From Aeromicrobium fastidiosum (GTDB lineage: Bacteria > Actinomycetota > Actinomycetes > Propionibacteriales > Nocardioidaceae): a DNA stretch of 64,000 nucleotides. Each line of letters starts with the position of its first letter. Position 1 is the stretch's first letter. The notes under the pieces are model-generated. The model made no database searches and had not been told where the DNA came from. It saw only the letters and a list, made by a program, of their open reading frames with translations. The position numbers and the translations under genes are program-made. The stretch lies in the NCBI RefSeq assembly GCF_017876595.1, contig NZ_JAGIOG010000001.1, forward strand, positions 434,001 through 498,000, read 5' to 3'. Shown here piece after piece: positions 1 through 8,333 of the stretch.

Positions 1-1
1 G

Positions 2-79
2 CAGCTCGAGAGGGCGTGGCTGGGCGGCAGCGGCGGCGTCGTCTACGTCATCCGACCCGACAGCGTCCCGCTCCCCTGA
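2..79 (+). CDS. C-terminal end of an unrecognised protein (partial)
   Basis: An open frame runs from the window edge to a TGA at 77-79. It ends in a plausible C-terminus: WLGGSGG, then VVYVIRPDSVPLP. Codon use is high-GC like the neighbours. Only about 25 residues are visible and I do not recognise the family. It converges on the oxidoreductase gene that ends at 110, with a single REP-like arm between them. The frame could be fortuitous, since short open frames are common at this GC content. Confidence 0.45.
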   Translation, partial: QLERAWLGGSGGVVYVIRPDSVPLP

Positions 80-90
80 CCCAGCCCGCC

Positions 91-109
91 CCTTGAGCTT
101 GTCGAAAGG
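91..109. repeat. Single arm of a REP-like element
   Basis: CCTTGAGCTTGTCGAAAGG lies between two convergent genes. Its core CTTGTCGAA recurs as both arms of the long hairpin at 49141-49185. Sequences of this TTCGACAAG/CTTGTCGAA type are known as dispersed intergenic elements in many bacteria. Only one arm is present here, so it cannot fold as the other copy does. Confidence 0.5.
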
Positions 110-1612
110 TCAGCCGACCGAGACCGTGATGCCGTCGTAGCCCGTGGCACCATCCGGCAGCACGTCGGCCCGCTCGGCGGTCTGCGTCGCACCCGTCGCG
201 TCGGTGGCCCGCACCTGGATGTCGTGGCGACCCGGCTCGGCGTCCCAGTCGATGCTCCACTGCACCCACGTGTCGGGGTTCGGCGCCACCGCGAGCGTCG
301 CCTCGCGCCAGTCGGCGTCGTCGATCCTGACCTCGACCCGTTCGATGCCGACGTGCTGGGCCCACGCGACACCGGCGATCGTCATGGTGCCCGCGTCGAC
401 CGTGCTGCCGTCGGCCGGGACGTCGATGCGTGACTGCGTCTTGACGGGTCCCCGTTCGCCCCAGCCGCGCTGGGTCCAGTAGGCCTCGAAGTCGGCGAAC
501 CGGGTGACCTCCCAGTCTGTGACCCACTTGGTCGCCGAGACGTAGCCATAGAGCCCCGGCACGACCTGGCGCACCGGGAAACCGTGCGGCACCGGCAGCG
601 GCTCGCCGTTCATGGTCAGGGCCAGCAGGGCGTCGCGGCCGTCCATCAACGCGTCGATCGGCGTGCCGCACGTCCAGCCGTCCTCCGACGTCGACAGCAG
701 GGCGTCGGCACCGGCCCGGACACCGACCTCCTCGAGGATGCCCTTGATCGGAACGCCTCCCCACACGGTGTTGCCGATCAGGTCGCCGCCGACCTCGTTG
801 GATACGCAGCAGATCGTGATCCACGCGTCGGTCAGGCCGCGGTCGAGCAGGTCCTGGTACGACAGCGTCAGCTCGCGATCGACCATGCCGTGGATGCGCA
901 GCCTCCACTCGGCCGGGTCGATCAGGGGTGCCTGCAGGGCCGTGTCGATGCGGTAGAAGTCGCGGTTGGACGTCAGCCAGGGCGCCTGCCCCTGGATGTC
1001 GAGATCGGCCCCGGCCGGGACGACGACGGCGCGGGTCGGGATCTTCAGCGCGGCGCGGGCCCGCTCGACGACCTCGCGACGGCGGTGCCGCGACGCGAGG
1101 GCCTGGCCGGCGGCACCCACCACGACGGTCGCGACGGCGACCGCGGCAGCCGTGCGCAGGAAGATGCGGCGCGACGCGTCGACCGTCGTGTGCTGGCCCT
1201 CGCGGAGCAGCAGCTGCAGCACCCCCATCAGCACGACACCCCCGGCCACAGAGGCGAAGACGCCCTCAGGCGACGCGTACGGGCGCGACAGCACCGACGC
1301 GACCGCGAGGACGACGAGGACCGCGACGAGGGAGAACGCCGCGAGACGTCGGGTCTGCCACCACCGCCCGACGACGCCGCCGAGCACGAGGATCGCGACG
1401 GCGACGCTCGCGACGGCCAACGGCTTGTCGCCCGTGCCGACGACCCCGATGATGGCCTCGGCCACGGGGCCGGGGGTCAGGGCGATGACCGACTGCCCCA
1501 CCGACAGCAGCGGCGACTCCCGGAGGTCGAGCACCGCGGCGAGGGCCTCGCTGGCCGCGATCGCGGCCGCTGCGGCCAGCACGCCGGCTGCGGTCGTCGC
1601 ACGAGATCTCAC
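110..1612 (-). CDS. Membrane-anchored molybdopterin-dependent oxidoreductase (sulfite oxidase fold)
   Basis: From the GTG at 1612 the product is about 500 residues. The first 130 or so are hydrophobic and look like four membrane helices. A Tat-like SRRIFLR motif followed by a further hydrophobic stretch leads into a sulfite-oxidase-type molybdopterin domain. [11 protein letters not shown] carries the candidate molybdenum-ligand cysteine, and [15 protein letters not shown] is typical of the family. The last 100 or so residues look like the Ig-like dimerisation domain ([11 protein letters not shown], then RVEVRIDD). The catalytic part is therefore probably extracytoplasmic. The substrate is unknown. 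The frame stays open to 1861, but that would overlap ispF, so GTG 1612 was chosen; an ATG at 1660 is an alternative. It is divergent from ispF. A MoaD-like protein is encoded at 39.2 kb. Confidence 0.85.
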   Translation of the reverse strand: MRSRATTAAGVLAAAAAIAASEALAAVLDLRESPLLSVGQSVIALTPGPVAEAIIGVVGTGDKPLAVASVAVAILVLGGVVGRWWQTRRLAAFSLVAVLVVLAVASVLSRPYASPEGVFASVAGGVVLMGVLQLLLREGQHTTVDASRRIFLRTAAAVAVATVVVGAAGQALASRHRRREVVERARAALKIPTRAVVVPAGADLDIQGQAPWLTSNRDFYRIDTALQAPLIDPAEWRLRIHGMVDRELTLSYQDLLDRGLTDAWITICCVSNEVGGDLIGNTVWGGVPIKGILEEVGVRAGADALLSTSEDGWTCGTPIDALMDGRDALLALTMNGEPLPVPHGFPVRQVVPGLYGYVSATKWVTDWEVTRFADFEAYWTQRGWGERGPVKTQSRIDVPADGSTVDAGTMTIAGVAWAQHVGIERVEVRIDDADWREATLAVAPNPDTWVQWSIDWDAEPGRHDIQVRATDATGATQTAERADVLPDGATGYDGITVSVG

Positions 1613-1669
1613 CCGGTCATCCTCGCGCGCGGCACCAACCCGCGCCGGATGAACTGGCATGATCGCGGT

Positions 1670-2146
1670 GTGACTTCCGCGCGCATCGGCATCGGCACCG
1701 ACGTCCACCGGCTCGTCGACGGTCGCCCGATGTGGCTCGCCGGACTCGAGTGGCCAGACGAGCCGCAGGGACTCGAGGGACACTCCGACGGCGACTGCGT
1801 GGCCCACGCGATCGTCGACGCGGTGCTCGGAGCCGCGGGACTCGGCGACATCGGCAGCCACTTCGGCACGTCCGACCCGCAGTGGTCAGGTGCCGCGGGG
1901 GCCGACTTTCTGGTCGAGACGGCCCGCCGCCTGGACGAGCACGGCTGGACCGTCGGCAACGTGTCGGTGCAGGTCATCGGCAACCGCCCGAAGATCGGAC
2001 CCCGCCGCGAGCAGTCCCAGCGGGTGCTCTCGGACGCGATCGGCGGTGCCGTCAGTCTCTCGGCCACGACGACCGACGGGCTGGGCCTGACCGGACGCGG
2101 CGAGGGCATCGCCGCGATCGCCACGGCCCTCGTCGTCCCGCGCTGA
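1670..2146 (+). CDS. ispF: 2-C-methyl-D-erythritol 2,4-cyclodiphosphate synthase
   Basis: The 158-residue product has the usual family length. It catalyses the fifth step of the cytosolic MEP isoprenoid pathway, turning CDP-methylerythritol 2-phosphate into the cyclic diphosphate. The metal-site motif TDVHRL is at residues 10-15 and [12 protein letters not shown] at 37-48; [19 protein letters not shown] near the end is characteristic. The GTG start at 1670 gives the conserved N-terminus. In mycobacteria ispF follows carD and ispD in one operon. Here ispD is absent from the window, and carD and ispF are convergent and separated by repeats and a terminator, so the block has been rearranged. Confidence 0.95.
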   Translation: MTSARIGIGTDVHRLVDGRPMWLAGLEWPDEPQGLEGHSDGDCVAHAIVDAVLGAAGLGDIGSHFGTSDPQWSGAAGADFLVETARRLDEHGWTVGNVSVQVIGNRPKIGPRREQSQRVLSDAIGGAVSLSATTTDGLGLTGRGEGIAAIATALVVPR

Positions 2147-2156
2147 CCCGCGCTGG

Positions 2157-2241
2157 CCGGTGCGCTGGCGTCCACCCATCCGCGGGGCCGGTGCGCTGGC
2201 GTCCACGGCGATCGTTGCGGTGGACGCTGACGCACCGCTCC
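2157..2241. repeat. Three copies of a dispersed GCGCACC-type element
   Basis: Two direct copies of CCGGTGCGCTGGCGTCCAC lie at 2157-2175 and 2188-2206; the first is followed by CCATCC. An inverted, diverged copy GGTGGACGCTGACGCACCG lies at 2219-2237. Related elements occur at 14569-14680 and 15692-15804. The copies can pair with one another. All sit downstream of genes rather than in promoters. Confidence 0.7.
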
Positions 2242-2259
2242 CCGGGGCCGGACGCACGA

Positions 2260-2293
2260 GGCCCCGGTCCCCGTACAGGCGGGGACCGGGGCG
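2260..2293. terminator. Bidirectional terminator between ispF and carD
   Basis: GCCCCGGTCCCC (2261-2272) pairs perfectly with GGGGACCGGGGC (2281-2292) around an 8-base loop. It sits between the convergent ends of ispF and carD and could stop both transcripts. There is no clear U-tract, which is common in high-GC actinobacteria. Confidence 0.8.
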
Positions 2294-2307
2294 TCGGACA
2301 ACTCAGA

Positions 2308-2793
2308 TCAGGACGCGAGGACCTCGTCGAGACGGGTCTCGGCCTTGTCTTCGTTGGTCTTCTCGGCGAGCGCGAGCTCGGAGACCAGGATCTGGCGGGC
2401 CTTGGCCAGCATGCGCTTCTCGCCGGCCGACAGGCCACGCTCGTGATCGCGGCGCCACAGGTCGCGCACGACCTCGGCCACCTTCAGCACGTCACCGGAG
2501 TGCAGCTTCTCGAGGTTGGCCTTGTAGCGGCGCGACCAGTTGGTCGGCTCCTCGACGTGCTCGGCACGGAGAACTCCGAAGACCCGCTCGAGTCCTGCTT
2601 CGTCGACGACGTCGCGGACTCCGACCAGATCGAGGTTGCACGCGGGGACGCGGACGACCAGGTCGTTCTGCGAGACGATGCGCAGCACGAGGTAATCACG
2701 CTCCTCGCCCTTGATCGTCCGGGTCTCGATGTCCTCGATCACTGCAGCACCGTGATTGGGATACACAACGGTTTCGCCGACAGTAAAAGTCAT
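2308..2793 (-). CDS. carD: CarD-family RNA polymerase-binding transcription regulator
   Basis: The product is 161 residues, the length of mycobacterial CarD. CarD binds the RNA polymerase beta subunit and stabilises open complexes at rRNA and many other promoters. The N-terminal RNAP-interaction domain begins [15 protein letters not shown]. The C-terminal helical domain contains [16 protein letters not shown] with the tryptophan that contacts the minor groove, then [16 protein letters not shown] and [13 protein letters not shown]. The frame is open 12 codons further up, to 2829, but the conserved N-terminus starts at ATG 2793. It is divergent from the LpqE-like lipoprotein gene, the same pairing as carD/lpqE in M. 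tuberculosis. ispD does not follow it. Confidence 0.95.
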   Translation of the reverse strand: MTFTVGETVVYPNHGAAVIEDIETRTIKGEERDYLVLRIVSQNDLVVRVPACNLDLVGVRDVVDEAGLERVFGVLRAEHVEEPTNWSRRYKANLEKLHSGDVLKVAEVVRDLWRRDHERGLSAGEKRMLAKARQILVSELALAEKTNEDKAETRLDEVLAS

Positions 2794-3006
2794 AGAGAAA
2801 ACACCCTTCGTAGATTCCAAGAATACCATGAGGAGCCCACTGCGGCCCTTGCGCTTTCAGGGGATGGACCCCATAGCAGACCAGATGTCAGCAGGTCAAA
2901 GGCACAGCGACGGACGCCCTCCGATATCATCGGAGCGGGCTCCCGGCCCTCTCGCCGTCCCCGGCGGATCCGTCCCCGAACGTCTCCCTAAAGAAAGCGT
3001 GACCTG

Positions 3007-3570
3007 GTGAGCTCCGTACGACGTCGCCGTCTGACCGCCGTCTCCCTGACCGCCGTGGCAGGACTGACCCTGACCGCCTGCGGCACGAGCTTCGGCGCCC
3101 AGACCAATCAGGTCTACCAGCCCGCCGTCGGTGCCAACGAGCGCGGCGAGGTCGAGTCGCACAACACGCTGCTCGTGGGCAACCGAGACGGCTCCGCAAC
3201 GCTGTCGGCCGGCGTCGTCAGCAACCTCGACACCGACCAGACGCTGACCAAGGTCACCGTCGTCGACGAGGACGGCAAGACCCTCACGGTCAAGGCCCCC
3301 AAGGCTCCGCTGACGCTGGCCAGCCGGGCGTTCACGACGCTGGGCGGCACGACTCCCGACAGCGTCTTCGTCGTCACGTCCGGTGCCGTGCCCGGAGACT
3401 ACGTCACGGTCACCTACACGTTCAGCGACTCGGCCGAGGTCGAGATCGACGCCCCGGTCGTGGCACGCGCCGACCACGCGGGGGAGTACGAGGACGTCGC
3501 CGGCGGCGACGGCCTCGTCCCCGCCGCTGTCAGCGGCAGCGAGAGCTCCACGGAGACCGAGACCGAGTAG
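3007..3570 (+). CDS. LpqE-like secreted lipoprotein
   Basis: The 187-residue product has a basic start, a hydrophobic stretch and a lipobox LTAC with the modified cysteine near residue 25, so it should be an exported lipoprotein. The mature part is beta-rich (VVSNLDTDQTLTKVTVVDEDG, split here by eye into short strands) and the C-terminus is acidic and low-complexity (SSTETETE). Position next to and divergent from carD matches lpqE in mycobacteria, which is the main reason for the name. The function of LpqE is not firmly established. The GTG start at 3007 precedes the signal peptide directly. A strong hairpin follows the stop. Confidence 0.75.
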   Translation: MSSVRRRRLTAVSLTAVAGLTLTACGTSFGAQTNQVYQPAVGANERGEVESHNTLLVGNRDGSATLSAGVVSNLDTDQTLTKVTVVDEDGKTLTVKAPKAPLTLASRAFTTLGGTTPDSVFVVTSGAVPGDYVTVTYTFSDSAEVEIDAPVVARADHAGEYEDVAGGDGLVPAAVSGSESSTETETE

Positions 3571-3585
3571 CCGTCCAGGCATGAC

Positions 3586-3619
3586 AAGACCCCCGGTGCG
3601 GCAGGCAGCGGGGGTCTTT
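3586..3619. terminator. Intrinsic terminator between the LpqE-like gene and phoU
   Basis: AAGACCCCCG pairs with CGGGGGTCTT, flanking a loop of about 14 bases and followed by T-rich TTTCC on the plus strand. It is the best Rho-independent terminator in this part of the window and serves the convergent LpqE-like and phoU genes. Confidence 0.85.
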
Positions 3620-3663
3620 CCATGTCCCGGGGAGGCAGGCTCCAGCGGGACGGCTCGGGCGGG

Positions 3664-4305
3664 TCAGGCCATCTGGCCGGTCACCAGGTAGACGACCCGG
3701 CGGGCCATCGACACGGCGTGGTCGCCGATGCGCTCGTAGTAACGACCCAGCAGGGCGATGTCGACCGCCGGCTCCACGCCGTGGTCCCACGAGTCACCCA
3801 GCAGGGCACGGAACAGGTCCTTGCGCAGCAGGTCCATCTCGTCGTCCTCGGCCTCGAGCTGCGCGGCCTTGGCGACGTCGCGGTTGGCCACGATGCGCGA
3901 TGCCGACTCGATCATCGAGTCGGCCACGGCGGCCATCGACAGGATCGTCGGGTGCAGGTTGAGCGGCACCGCGGACTCGGGCATGCGACGGCGGGCGATC
4001 TTGGCGACGTGCACCGAGAGGTCACCCATCCGCTGCAGATCGGCCAGCATGCGCAGGGTCGCGACGAGCTGGCGCAGGTCGGTCGCGACCGGCTGCTGGG
4101 TGGCGAGGAGCAACAGGGTGCGCTCCTCGATGGTCTCTGTCTCTTCGTCGATGAGCTTGTCGCCTGCGATGACGGCCTCGGCAACCTGACCGTCTGCTTC
4201 GAGCAGGGCCTTGGTCGCGTCGGCGACGGCACGGCGGACGGTCCCGGTGAGGTTCACCAGGTCGTCGACGATGGCATCGAGCTGTTCGTAATACTGATCG
4301 CGCAT
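3664..4305 (-). CDS. phoU: PhoU phosphate-signalling protein
   Basis: The 213-residue, all-helical product carries two PhoU bundles (RDQYYEQLDAIVDDLVNLT near the start, ALLGRYYERIGDHAVSMARR near the end). PhoU links the Pst transporter to the phosphate-sensing histidine kinase and dampens signalling when phosphate is plentiful. The open frame extends to 4404, but that part lies in the promoter region; ATG 4305 begins the conserved MRDQYYEQLD. It is divergent from senX3-regX3 across a 133-base gap holding PHO-box repeats, so kinase, regulator and PhoU are probably co-controlled. The pst genes themselves are 44 kb away. A separate DUF47 PhoU-like protein (53295-53912) serves the Pit transporter. 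Confidence 0.95.
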   Translation of the reverse strand: MRDQYYEQLDAIVDDLVNLTGTVRRAVADATKALLEADGQVAEAVIAGDKLIDEETETIEERTLLLLATQQPVATDLRQLVATLRMLADLQRMGDLSVHVAKIARRRMPESAVPLNLHPTILSMAAVADSMIESASRIVANRDVAKAAQLEAEDDEMDLLRKDLFRALLGDSWDHGVEPAVDIALLGRYYERIGDHAVSMARRVVYLVTGQMA

Positions 4306-4327
4306 GTCCCCCACCGTAGAGAGAGCG

Positions 4328-4366
4328 GGTGAACGGACGGCGACGCCCGGTGAACGCGGCATGAAC
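4328..4366. promoter_or_regulatory. PHO-box repeats between phoU and senX3
   Basis: GGTGAAC at 4328-4334 and 4349-4355 and CATGAAC at 4360-4366 are reverse-oriented GTTCAYC units. The last two are exactly 11 bases apart; the first is 21 bases from the second, with a weak unit between. This is the pattern expected for RegX3/PhoP-type binding and suggests autoregulation of the two-component system. Confidence 0.7.
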
Positions 4367-4438
4367 GCCAGCCGAAAGCCCTGTCGCTGCGGGCGTCCAG
4401 ACACGGGTTTCGGCTCGACCGCCCCCTACGATCAACGT

Positions 4439-5587
4439 GTGGACATCAGCGCAGGCCTCGTGATCGCCGGAGCGATCGGAGCCGTCATCGGCGCGATGAT
4501 CACGTACCTGTGGAGATTCAGCGAGAGGACGCAGCAGACCGTGGCCGAGCCGACACCCGTGGTCCCACCCGGCGCAGAGCTCGTCCTGTCGGTGCTGTCG
4601 TCGTCGGCAGTGCTGATCGACTCCGCCGACACCGTCGTCAAGGCGTCAGCGCCCGCCTTCGCGATGGGCATCATCAACGACGACCGGCTCGAGCCCGACG
4701 AGCTCATGGCCCTCGTGCGCCAGGTGCGCCGCGACGGCCAGGTGCGCGAGGCCGACATCTCGCTGCAGCCCAAGCGCGGCACGACGGCCTACATCCACGC
4801 TCGCGTCGCGCCGCTGACGTCCCGGCTCATCCTGGTGCTCGCCGACGACCGCACCCGTGAGCAGCGCGTCGAGTCGATCCGGCGCGACTTCGTCGCCAAC
4901 GTCAGCCACGAGCTCAAGACGCCCGTCGGGGCGCTCAACCTGCTGGCGGAGGCCGTCGGCGAGGCCAAGGACGATCCCGAGGCCGTCGTGCGCTTCTCCA
5001 GCCGCATGCACCTCGAGAGCGAGCGGCTGACTCGGCTCGTCCAGCAGATCATCGACCTGTCGCGGCTGCAGAACGACATCTTGAGCGACGACGCCACGGC
5101 CATCAAGGTCGGCGAGCTCGTCGGCGAGGCCTGCGAGCACTCCTCCACCGAGGCCGAGCACAAGAAGATCGAGATCGCGACGTCGGTCGAGCCCGATCTG
5201 CAGGTCCACGGCGACCGATCGCAGCTGCACGCCGCGGTCAGCAACCTCGTCGAGAACGCCGTGACCTACAGCCCCGAGGGATCCCGTGTCACGGTCACCG
5301 CGCAGCTCGCGGACGGCGACGTGCGCCTGACCGTCACCGACAACGGCATCGGCATCCCGGGTGATGAGCTCGACCGCATCTTCGAGCGGTTCTACCGCGT
5401 CGACCCCGCCCGGGCCAGGGCCACCGGCGGGACGGGGCTGGGCCTGTCGATCGTCAAGCACGTCGCGGCCAGCAACGGCGGCACCGTGGAGGTGTGGAGC
5501 GAGCCGGGCCTCGGCTCGTCGTTCACCCTCGTGCTGCCGGCGTTCCAGCACGACATCGATGAAGACTCTGAGAGGAAGCCCGCGTGA
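4439..5587 (+). CDS. senX3: Phosphate-sensing histidine kinase SenX3
   Basis: The 382-residue product starts at GTG 4439 (VDISAGLVIAGAIGAVIGAM). It has one clear membrane segment at residues 5-25 and a PAS-like linker at about 45-135. The HisKA box is VSHELKTPVGALN with H157, followed by N box NAVTYSP, G1 DNGIGIP, F box FERFYRVD and G2 GGTGLGLSIVKH. It phosphorylates RegX3 in response to low phosphate, controlled through PhoU and Pst. The upstream extension of the frame to 4304 is rejected because it covers the PHO boxes. Its stop overlaps the regX3 start by four bases (ATGA), so the pair is translationally coupled. Confidence 0.95.
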   Translation: MDISAGLVIAGAIGAVIGAMITYLWRFSERTQQTVAEPTPVVPPGAELVLSVLSSSAVLIDSADTVVKASAPAFAMGIINDDRLEPDELMALVRQVRRDGQVREADISLQPKRGTTAYIHARVAPLTSRLILVLADDRTREQRVESIRRDFVANVSHELKTPVGALNLLAEAVGEAKDDPEAVVRFSSRMHLESERLTRLVQQIIDLSRLQNDILSDDATAIKVGELVGEACEHSSTEAEHKKIEIATSVEPDLQVHGDRSQLHAAVSNLVENAVTYSPEGSRVTVTAQLADGDVRLTVTDNGIGIPGDELDRIFERFYRVDPARARATGGTGLGLSIVKHVAASNGGTVEVWSEPGLGSSFTLVLPAFQHDIDEDSERKPA

Positions 5588-6264
5588 CGAAGGTACTGGT
5601 CGTCGAGGACGAGACGAGCTACAGCGAGGCGCTGTCGTACGTCCTGCGCAAGGAGGGTTTCGACGTCGCGATCGCCGAGACCGGGCCCGACGCGCTCACG
5701 GAGTTCGACCGCGGCGGTGCCGACATCGTCCTGCTCGACCTGATGCTGCCCGGCCTGTCGGGCACCGAGGTCTGCCGGGCGATCCGGCAGATCTCGTCGG
5801 TGCCGATCATCATGGTCAGCGCCAAGGACACCGAGGTCGACAAGGTCGTGGGGCTCGAGCTGGGTGCCGACGACTACGTCACCAAGCCGTACTCCCCCCG
5901 CGAGCTGGTCGCCCGCATCCGGGCCGTGCTGCGACGCGGCGCGACCGATGAGATCGACGACAACGCCTCGCTCGAGGCAGGCCGCGTGCGCATGGACGTC
6001 GACCGGCACCTCGTCACGATCGACGGCTCGGAGACCAAGTTCCCGCTCAAGGAGTTCGAGCTGCTCGAGTACTTCCTGCGCAACCCCGGCCGGGTGCTGA
6101 CCCGCGGGCAGCTCATCGACCGCGTGTGGGGCGCCGACTACGTCGGTGACACCAAGACGCTCGACGTCCATGTCAAGCGACTGCGCGCCAAGATCGAGCC
6201 CGACCCCACCAACCCCATCACCCTCACGACGGTCCGAGGCCTCGGTTACAAGTACGACAGCTAG
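5584..6264 (+). CDS. regX3: Phosphate response regulator RegX3
   Basis: The 226-residue product is an OmpR/PhoB-type regulator. The receiver domain has D52 in IVLLDLMLPGLSG, acidic residues in VVEDE near the start, and the SAKD and KPYSP elements. The C-terminal winged helix includes KEFELLEYFLRNPGRVLTR and a VRGLGYKY end. It should bind the 11-base GTTCAYC repeats seen at 4328, 34877, 43663 and 47922. It is cotranscribed with senX3. It converges on gpmA, with a dispersed repeat and hairpin between them. Confidence 0.95.
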   Translation: MTKVLVVEDETSYSEALSYVLRKEGFDVAIAETGPDALTEFDRGGADIVLLDLMLPGLSGTEVCRAIRQISSVPIIMVSAKDTEVDKVVGLELGADDYVTKPYSPRELVARIRAVLRRGATDEIDDNASLEAGRVRMDVDRHLVTIDGSETKFPLKEFELLEYFLRNPGRVLTRGQLIDRVWGADYVGDTKTLDVHVKRLRAKIEPDPTNPITLTTVRGLGYKYDS

Positions 6265-6289
6265 GGCGCGCGGCTTCGCCGCCTCAGCG

Positions 6290-6355
6290 GCTCGTCCCTC
6301 GCCGCTGCCGGGCTTCGCCCGGGCGCCAGCCTTCGCTCGCTGCGCTCGCTCGGCC
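6290..6355. repeat. Dispersed repeat with hairpin, copy 1
   Basis: This element between convergent regX3 and gpmA reads GCTCGTCCCTCGC, then GCCGGGCTTCGCCCGGGCGC, then GCCTTCG, TCGCT and CTCGGCC. The same blocks in the same order recur inverted at 52171-52237. The core CCGGGC-TTC-GCCCGG (6308-6322) folds as a compact hairpin and may act as a two-way terminator. Confidence 0.75.
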
Positions 6356-6375
6356 CGGGGTCACCTTGATGAGCG

Positions 6376-7119
6376 TCAGCGACCCTGATTCTTGACGGCG
6401 GCGATGGCGGCCGCGGCCGCGGCGGGGTCGAGGTACTGGCCGCCCTTGACGGTGGGACGCAGATCGGCGTCGAGCTCGTAGACCAGCGGGATGCCGGTCG
6501 GGATGTTGAGGCCGACGACCTCGTCCTCACCCAGTCCGTCGAGGTGCTTGACGAGGGCTCGCAGCGAGTTGCCGTGCGCCGTCACGAGGACGACCTTGTC
6601 GTCGAGCAGGTCGGGGACGATCGCGTCGTACCAGTACGGCAGCATGCGGTCGAGCACCTGGGCGAGCGCCTCGGTGCGGGGCAGCAGCTCGTCGGGCAGG
6701 GCCGCGTAGCGGGGATCGGTGGCCTGGCTGAACTCGTCGTCGTCGGTGATCGCCGGCGGCGGCGTGTCGTACGAGCGCCGCCAGGTCATGAACTGCTCCT
6801 CGCCGTACTCCTCGAGGGTGGCCTTCTTGTCCTTGCCCTGCAGCGCACCGTAGTGGCGCTCGTTGAGGCGCCACGACCGCTTGACCGGGATCCAGTGGCG
6901 GTCGATGCCGTCGAGCACGATCTGCGACGTGCGGATCGCGCGACGCAGCAGGGACGTGTGCGAGACGTCGGGCAACAGGCCGGCCTCGGCAAGCATCGAG
7001 GCACCCTTGCCGGCCTCCTCCACGCCCTGGTCGTTGAGGTCGACGTCGACCCAGCCGGTGAACAGGTTCTTGGCGTTCCACTCGCTGTGGCCGTGACGCA
7101 GGAGGATGAGAGTGCTCAT
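6376..7119 (-). CDS. gpmA: 2,3-bisphosphoglycerate-dependent phosphoglycerate mutase
   Basis: The 247-residue product interconverts 3- and 2-phosphoglycerate in glycolysis and gluconeogenesis. [18 protein letters not shown] carries the phosphorylated histidine; [21 protein letters not shown] and [15 protein letters not shown] are family hallmarks. It starts 18 bases after the DsbA-like gene and is the last gene of the mshA-ybjN-dsbA-gpm run, an order also found around gpm1 in mycobacteria next to senX3-regX3. Confidence 0.95.
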   Translation of the reverse strand: MSTLILLRHGHSEWNAKNLFTGWVDVDLNDQGVEEAGKGASMLAEAGLLPDVSHTSLLRRAIRTSQIVLDGIDRHWIPVKRSWRLNERHYGALQGKDKKATLEEYGEEQFMTWRRSYDTPPPAITDDDEFSQATDPRYAALPDELLPRTEALAQVLDRMLPYWYDAIVPDLLDDKVVLVTAHGNSLRALVKHLDGLGEDEVVGLNIPTGIPLVYELDADLRPTVKGGQYLDPAAAAAAIAAVKNQGR

Positions 7120-7137
7120 GCCCCTGAGCCTATGGGG

Positions 7138-7809
7138 TCACTCGTCCGCGGATGATTCGCCCTCGCCGCGGCGCTCGGCGTGCATCTGGCTCAGCGCCTG
7201 CACGTAGTCGTTCTGCGACTGGATGCCCTCGAGCGTCCAGCGCTGGTCGACCACGACGTACGGCAGCTGGGTGATGCCGAGCGACTGGCCGGTCTCGTTC
7301 TGCGTGCGGACCTCGTCGGCGTACTCGGTGCTCGCGAGCAGCGCCTCGGCCGTTTCGAGCTCGAGGCCGACGAGCGCAGCCCGCGTCGCGAGGGTGAACG
7401 GGTCGGCGACGTCGGCACCCTCCAGGAAGTGGGCGCGCCACAGCTGGTGGGCGAGGTCGCGCTGGAACCCCGGCCCGGCCTCGTCGGCCCAGGTCAGCAG
7501 CCGCCACGCGTCGAACGACGACGCCTCGACGGCCTCCTCGAAGTTGAGGTCGATGCCGGTGATCCTGGCGGCGGCGGTCACGCGCGCGTTGACGAGCTCG
7601 ACCTCGTCGCGGCCCCCGAGACGCTCCTGCATCGCGTCGAGCAGCAGGCGTCCCTCGCTGGACGTCTCGGGCTCGAGCTGGAAGGCCCGGAACGTCATCT
7701 CGACGGGCTCACCCGTCAGGATCGAGAACATCGCCGCGGCCCGCTCGAACCGGGTGGAACCCACATAGGCCCACGGGTCGGTGACGTCGGCGAACACGAT
7801 GACCTTCAC
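7138..7809 (-). CDS. DsbA-fold protein lacking the redox cysteines
   Basis: The 223-residue product resembles FrnE/2-hydroxychromene isomerase-type DsbA proteins: an N-terminal thioredoxin strand, an inserted helical domain, and a C-terminal ITQLPYVVVDQRWTLEGIQS with the cis-proline region. Where FrnE has a CPWC pair, this protein has ADVTDPWAYVGS, so both catalytic cysteines are absent. It has no signal peptide and is probably cytosolic. Disulfide exchange is therefore unlikely; a mycothiol- or ligand-binding role is possible but unproven. It lies between the ybjN and gpmA genes with short gaps (29 and 18 bases) in a probable operon with mshA. Confidence 0.8.
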   Translation of the reverse strand: MKVIVFADVTDPWAYVGSTRFERAAAMFSILTGEPVEMTFRAFQLEPETSSEGRLLLDAMQERLGGRDEVELVNARVTAAARITGIDLNFEEAVEASSFDAWRLLTWADEAGPGFQRDLAHQLWRAHFLEGADVADPFTLATRAALVGLELETAEALLASTEYADEVRTQNETGQSLGITQLPYVVVDQRWTLEGIQSQNDYVQALSQMHAERRGEGESSADE

Positions 7810-7838
7810 GCGACGAACCTACGTGAGCGCTGGTCGCG

Positions 7839-8333
7839 TCACGGCCGGAGGTGCTTGAACGCGTCGAGGTTGCGGGTCGACTCGCCGCGCGACTCGCGCC
7901 ACTCCCACTCCTTGCGGATCGAGGTGGCGAAGCCCAGCTCGAGGATCGTGTTGAACGACTCGTCGGCGTAGGTCAGCACCGAGCCCAGGAGCCGGTCGAG
8001 CTCGTCGGACGTGACCGACTCCAGCGGCACGCGTCCGTCGAGGTAGATGTCGCCCGCGGAGTCGACCGCGAACGCGACGCCGAACATCTTGAGGTTGCGC
8101 TCCAGCAGCCAGCGGTAGACGACCTGGTGGTTCTCGTCGGGGTTGCGGGCGACGAAGGCATGGACGCCGAGGGCATGCCGGCCGATCTCGAGGCGGCACG
8201 TCGTCTGCAGCTTGCGCTCGCCGGGCAGGGTCACCTCGAACGTGCCGGTCTGGTGCTCGGTGTAGGCCAGCTCGGCGGCCTCGAGCGTGTCGATGATGAC
8301 GCGGCGGACGTCGGACGTCGGGTGCGTGGTCAT
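7839..8333 (-). CDS. YbjN-domain protein
   Basis: The 164-residue product starts [13 protein letters not shown] and has the YbjN/type III secretion chaperone-like fold ([41 protein letters not shown]). The function is unknown in actinobacteria. Its start overlaps the stop of mshA by four bases, and the same gene pair exists in mycobacteria (Rv0486-Rv0487), so it may assist mycothiol synthesis or its regulation. The longer open frame up to 9323 runs antisense-like through mshA and is not real. Confidence 0.85.
   Translation of the reverse strand: MTTHPTSDVRRVIIDTLEAAELAYTEHQTGTFEVTLPGERKLQTTCRLEIGRHALGVHAFVARNPDENHQVVYRWLLERNLKMFGVAFAVDSAGDIYLDGRVPLESVTSDELDRLLGSVLTYADESFNTILELGFATSIRKEWEWRESRGESTRNLDAFKHLRP

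Noticed and set aside
1613-1861. N-terminal extension of the molybdopterin oxidoreductase
   Set aside because: It is antisense to the start of ispF and has no export or membrane features.
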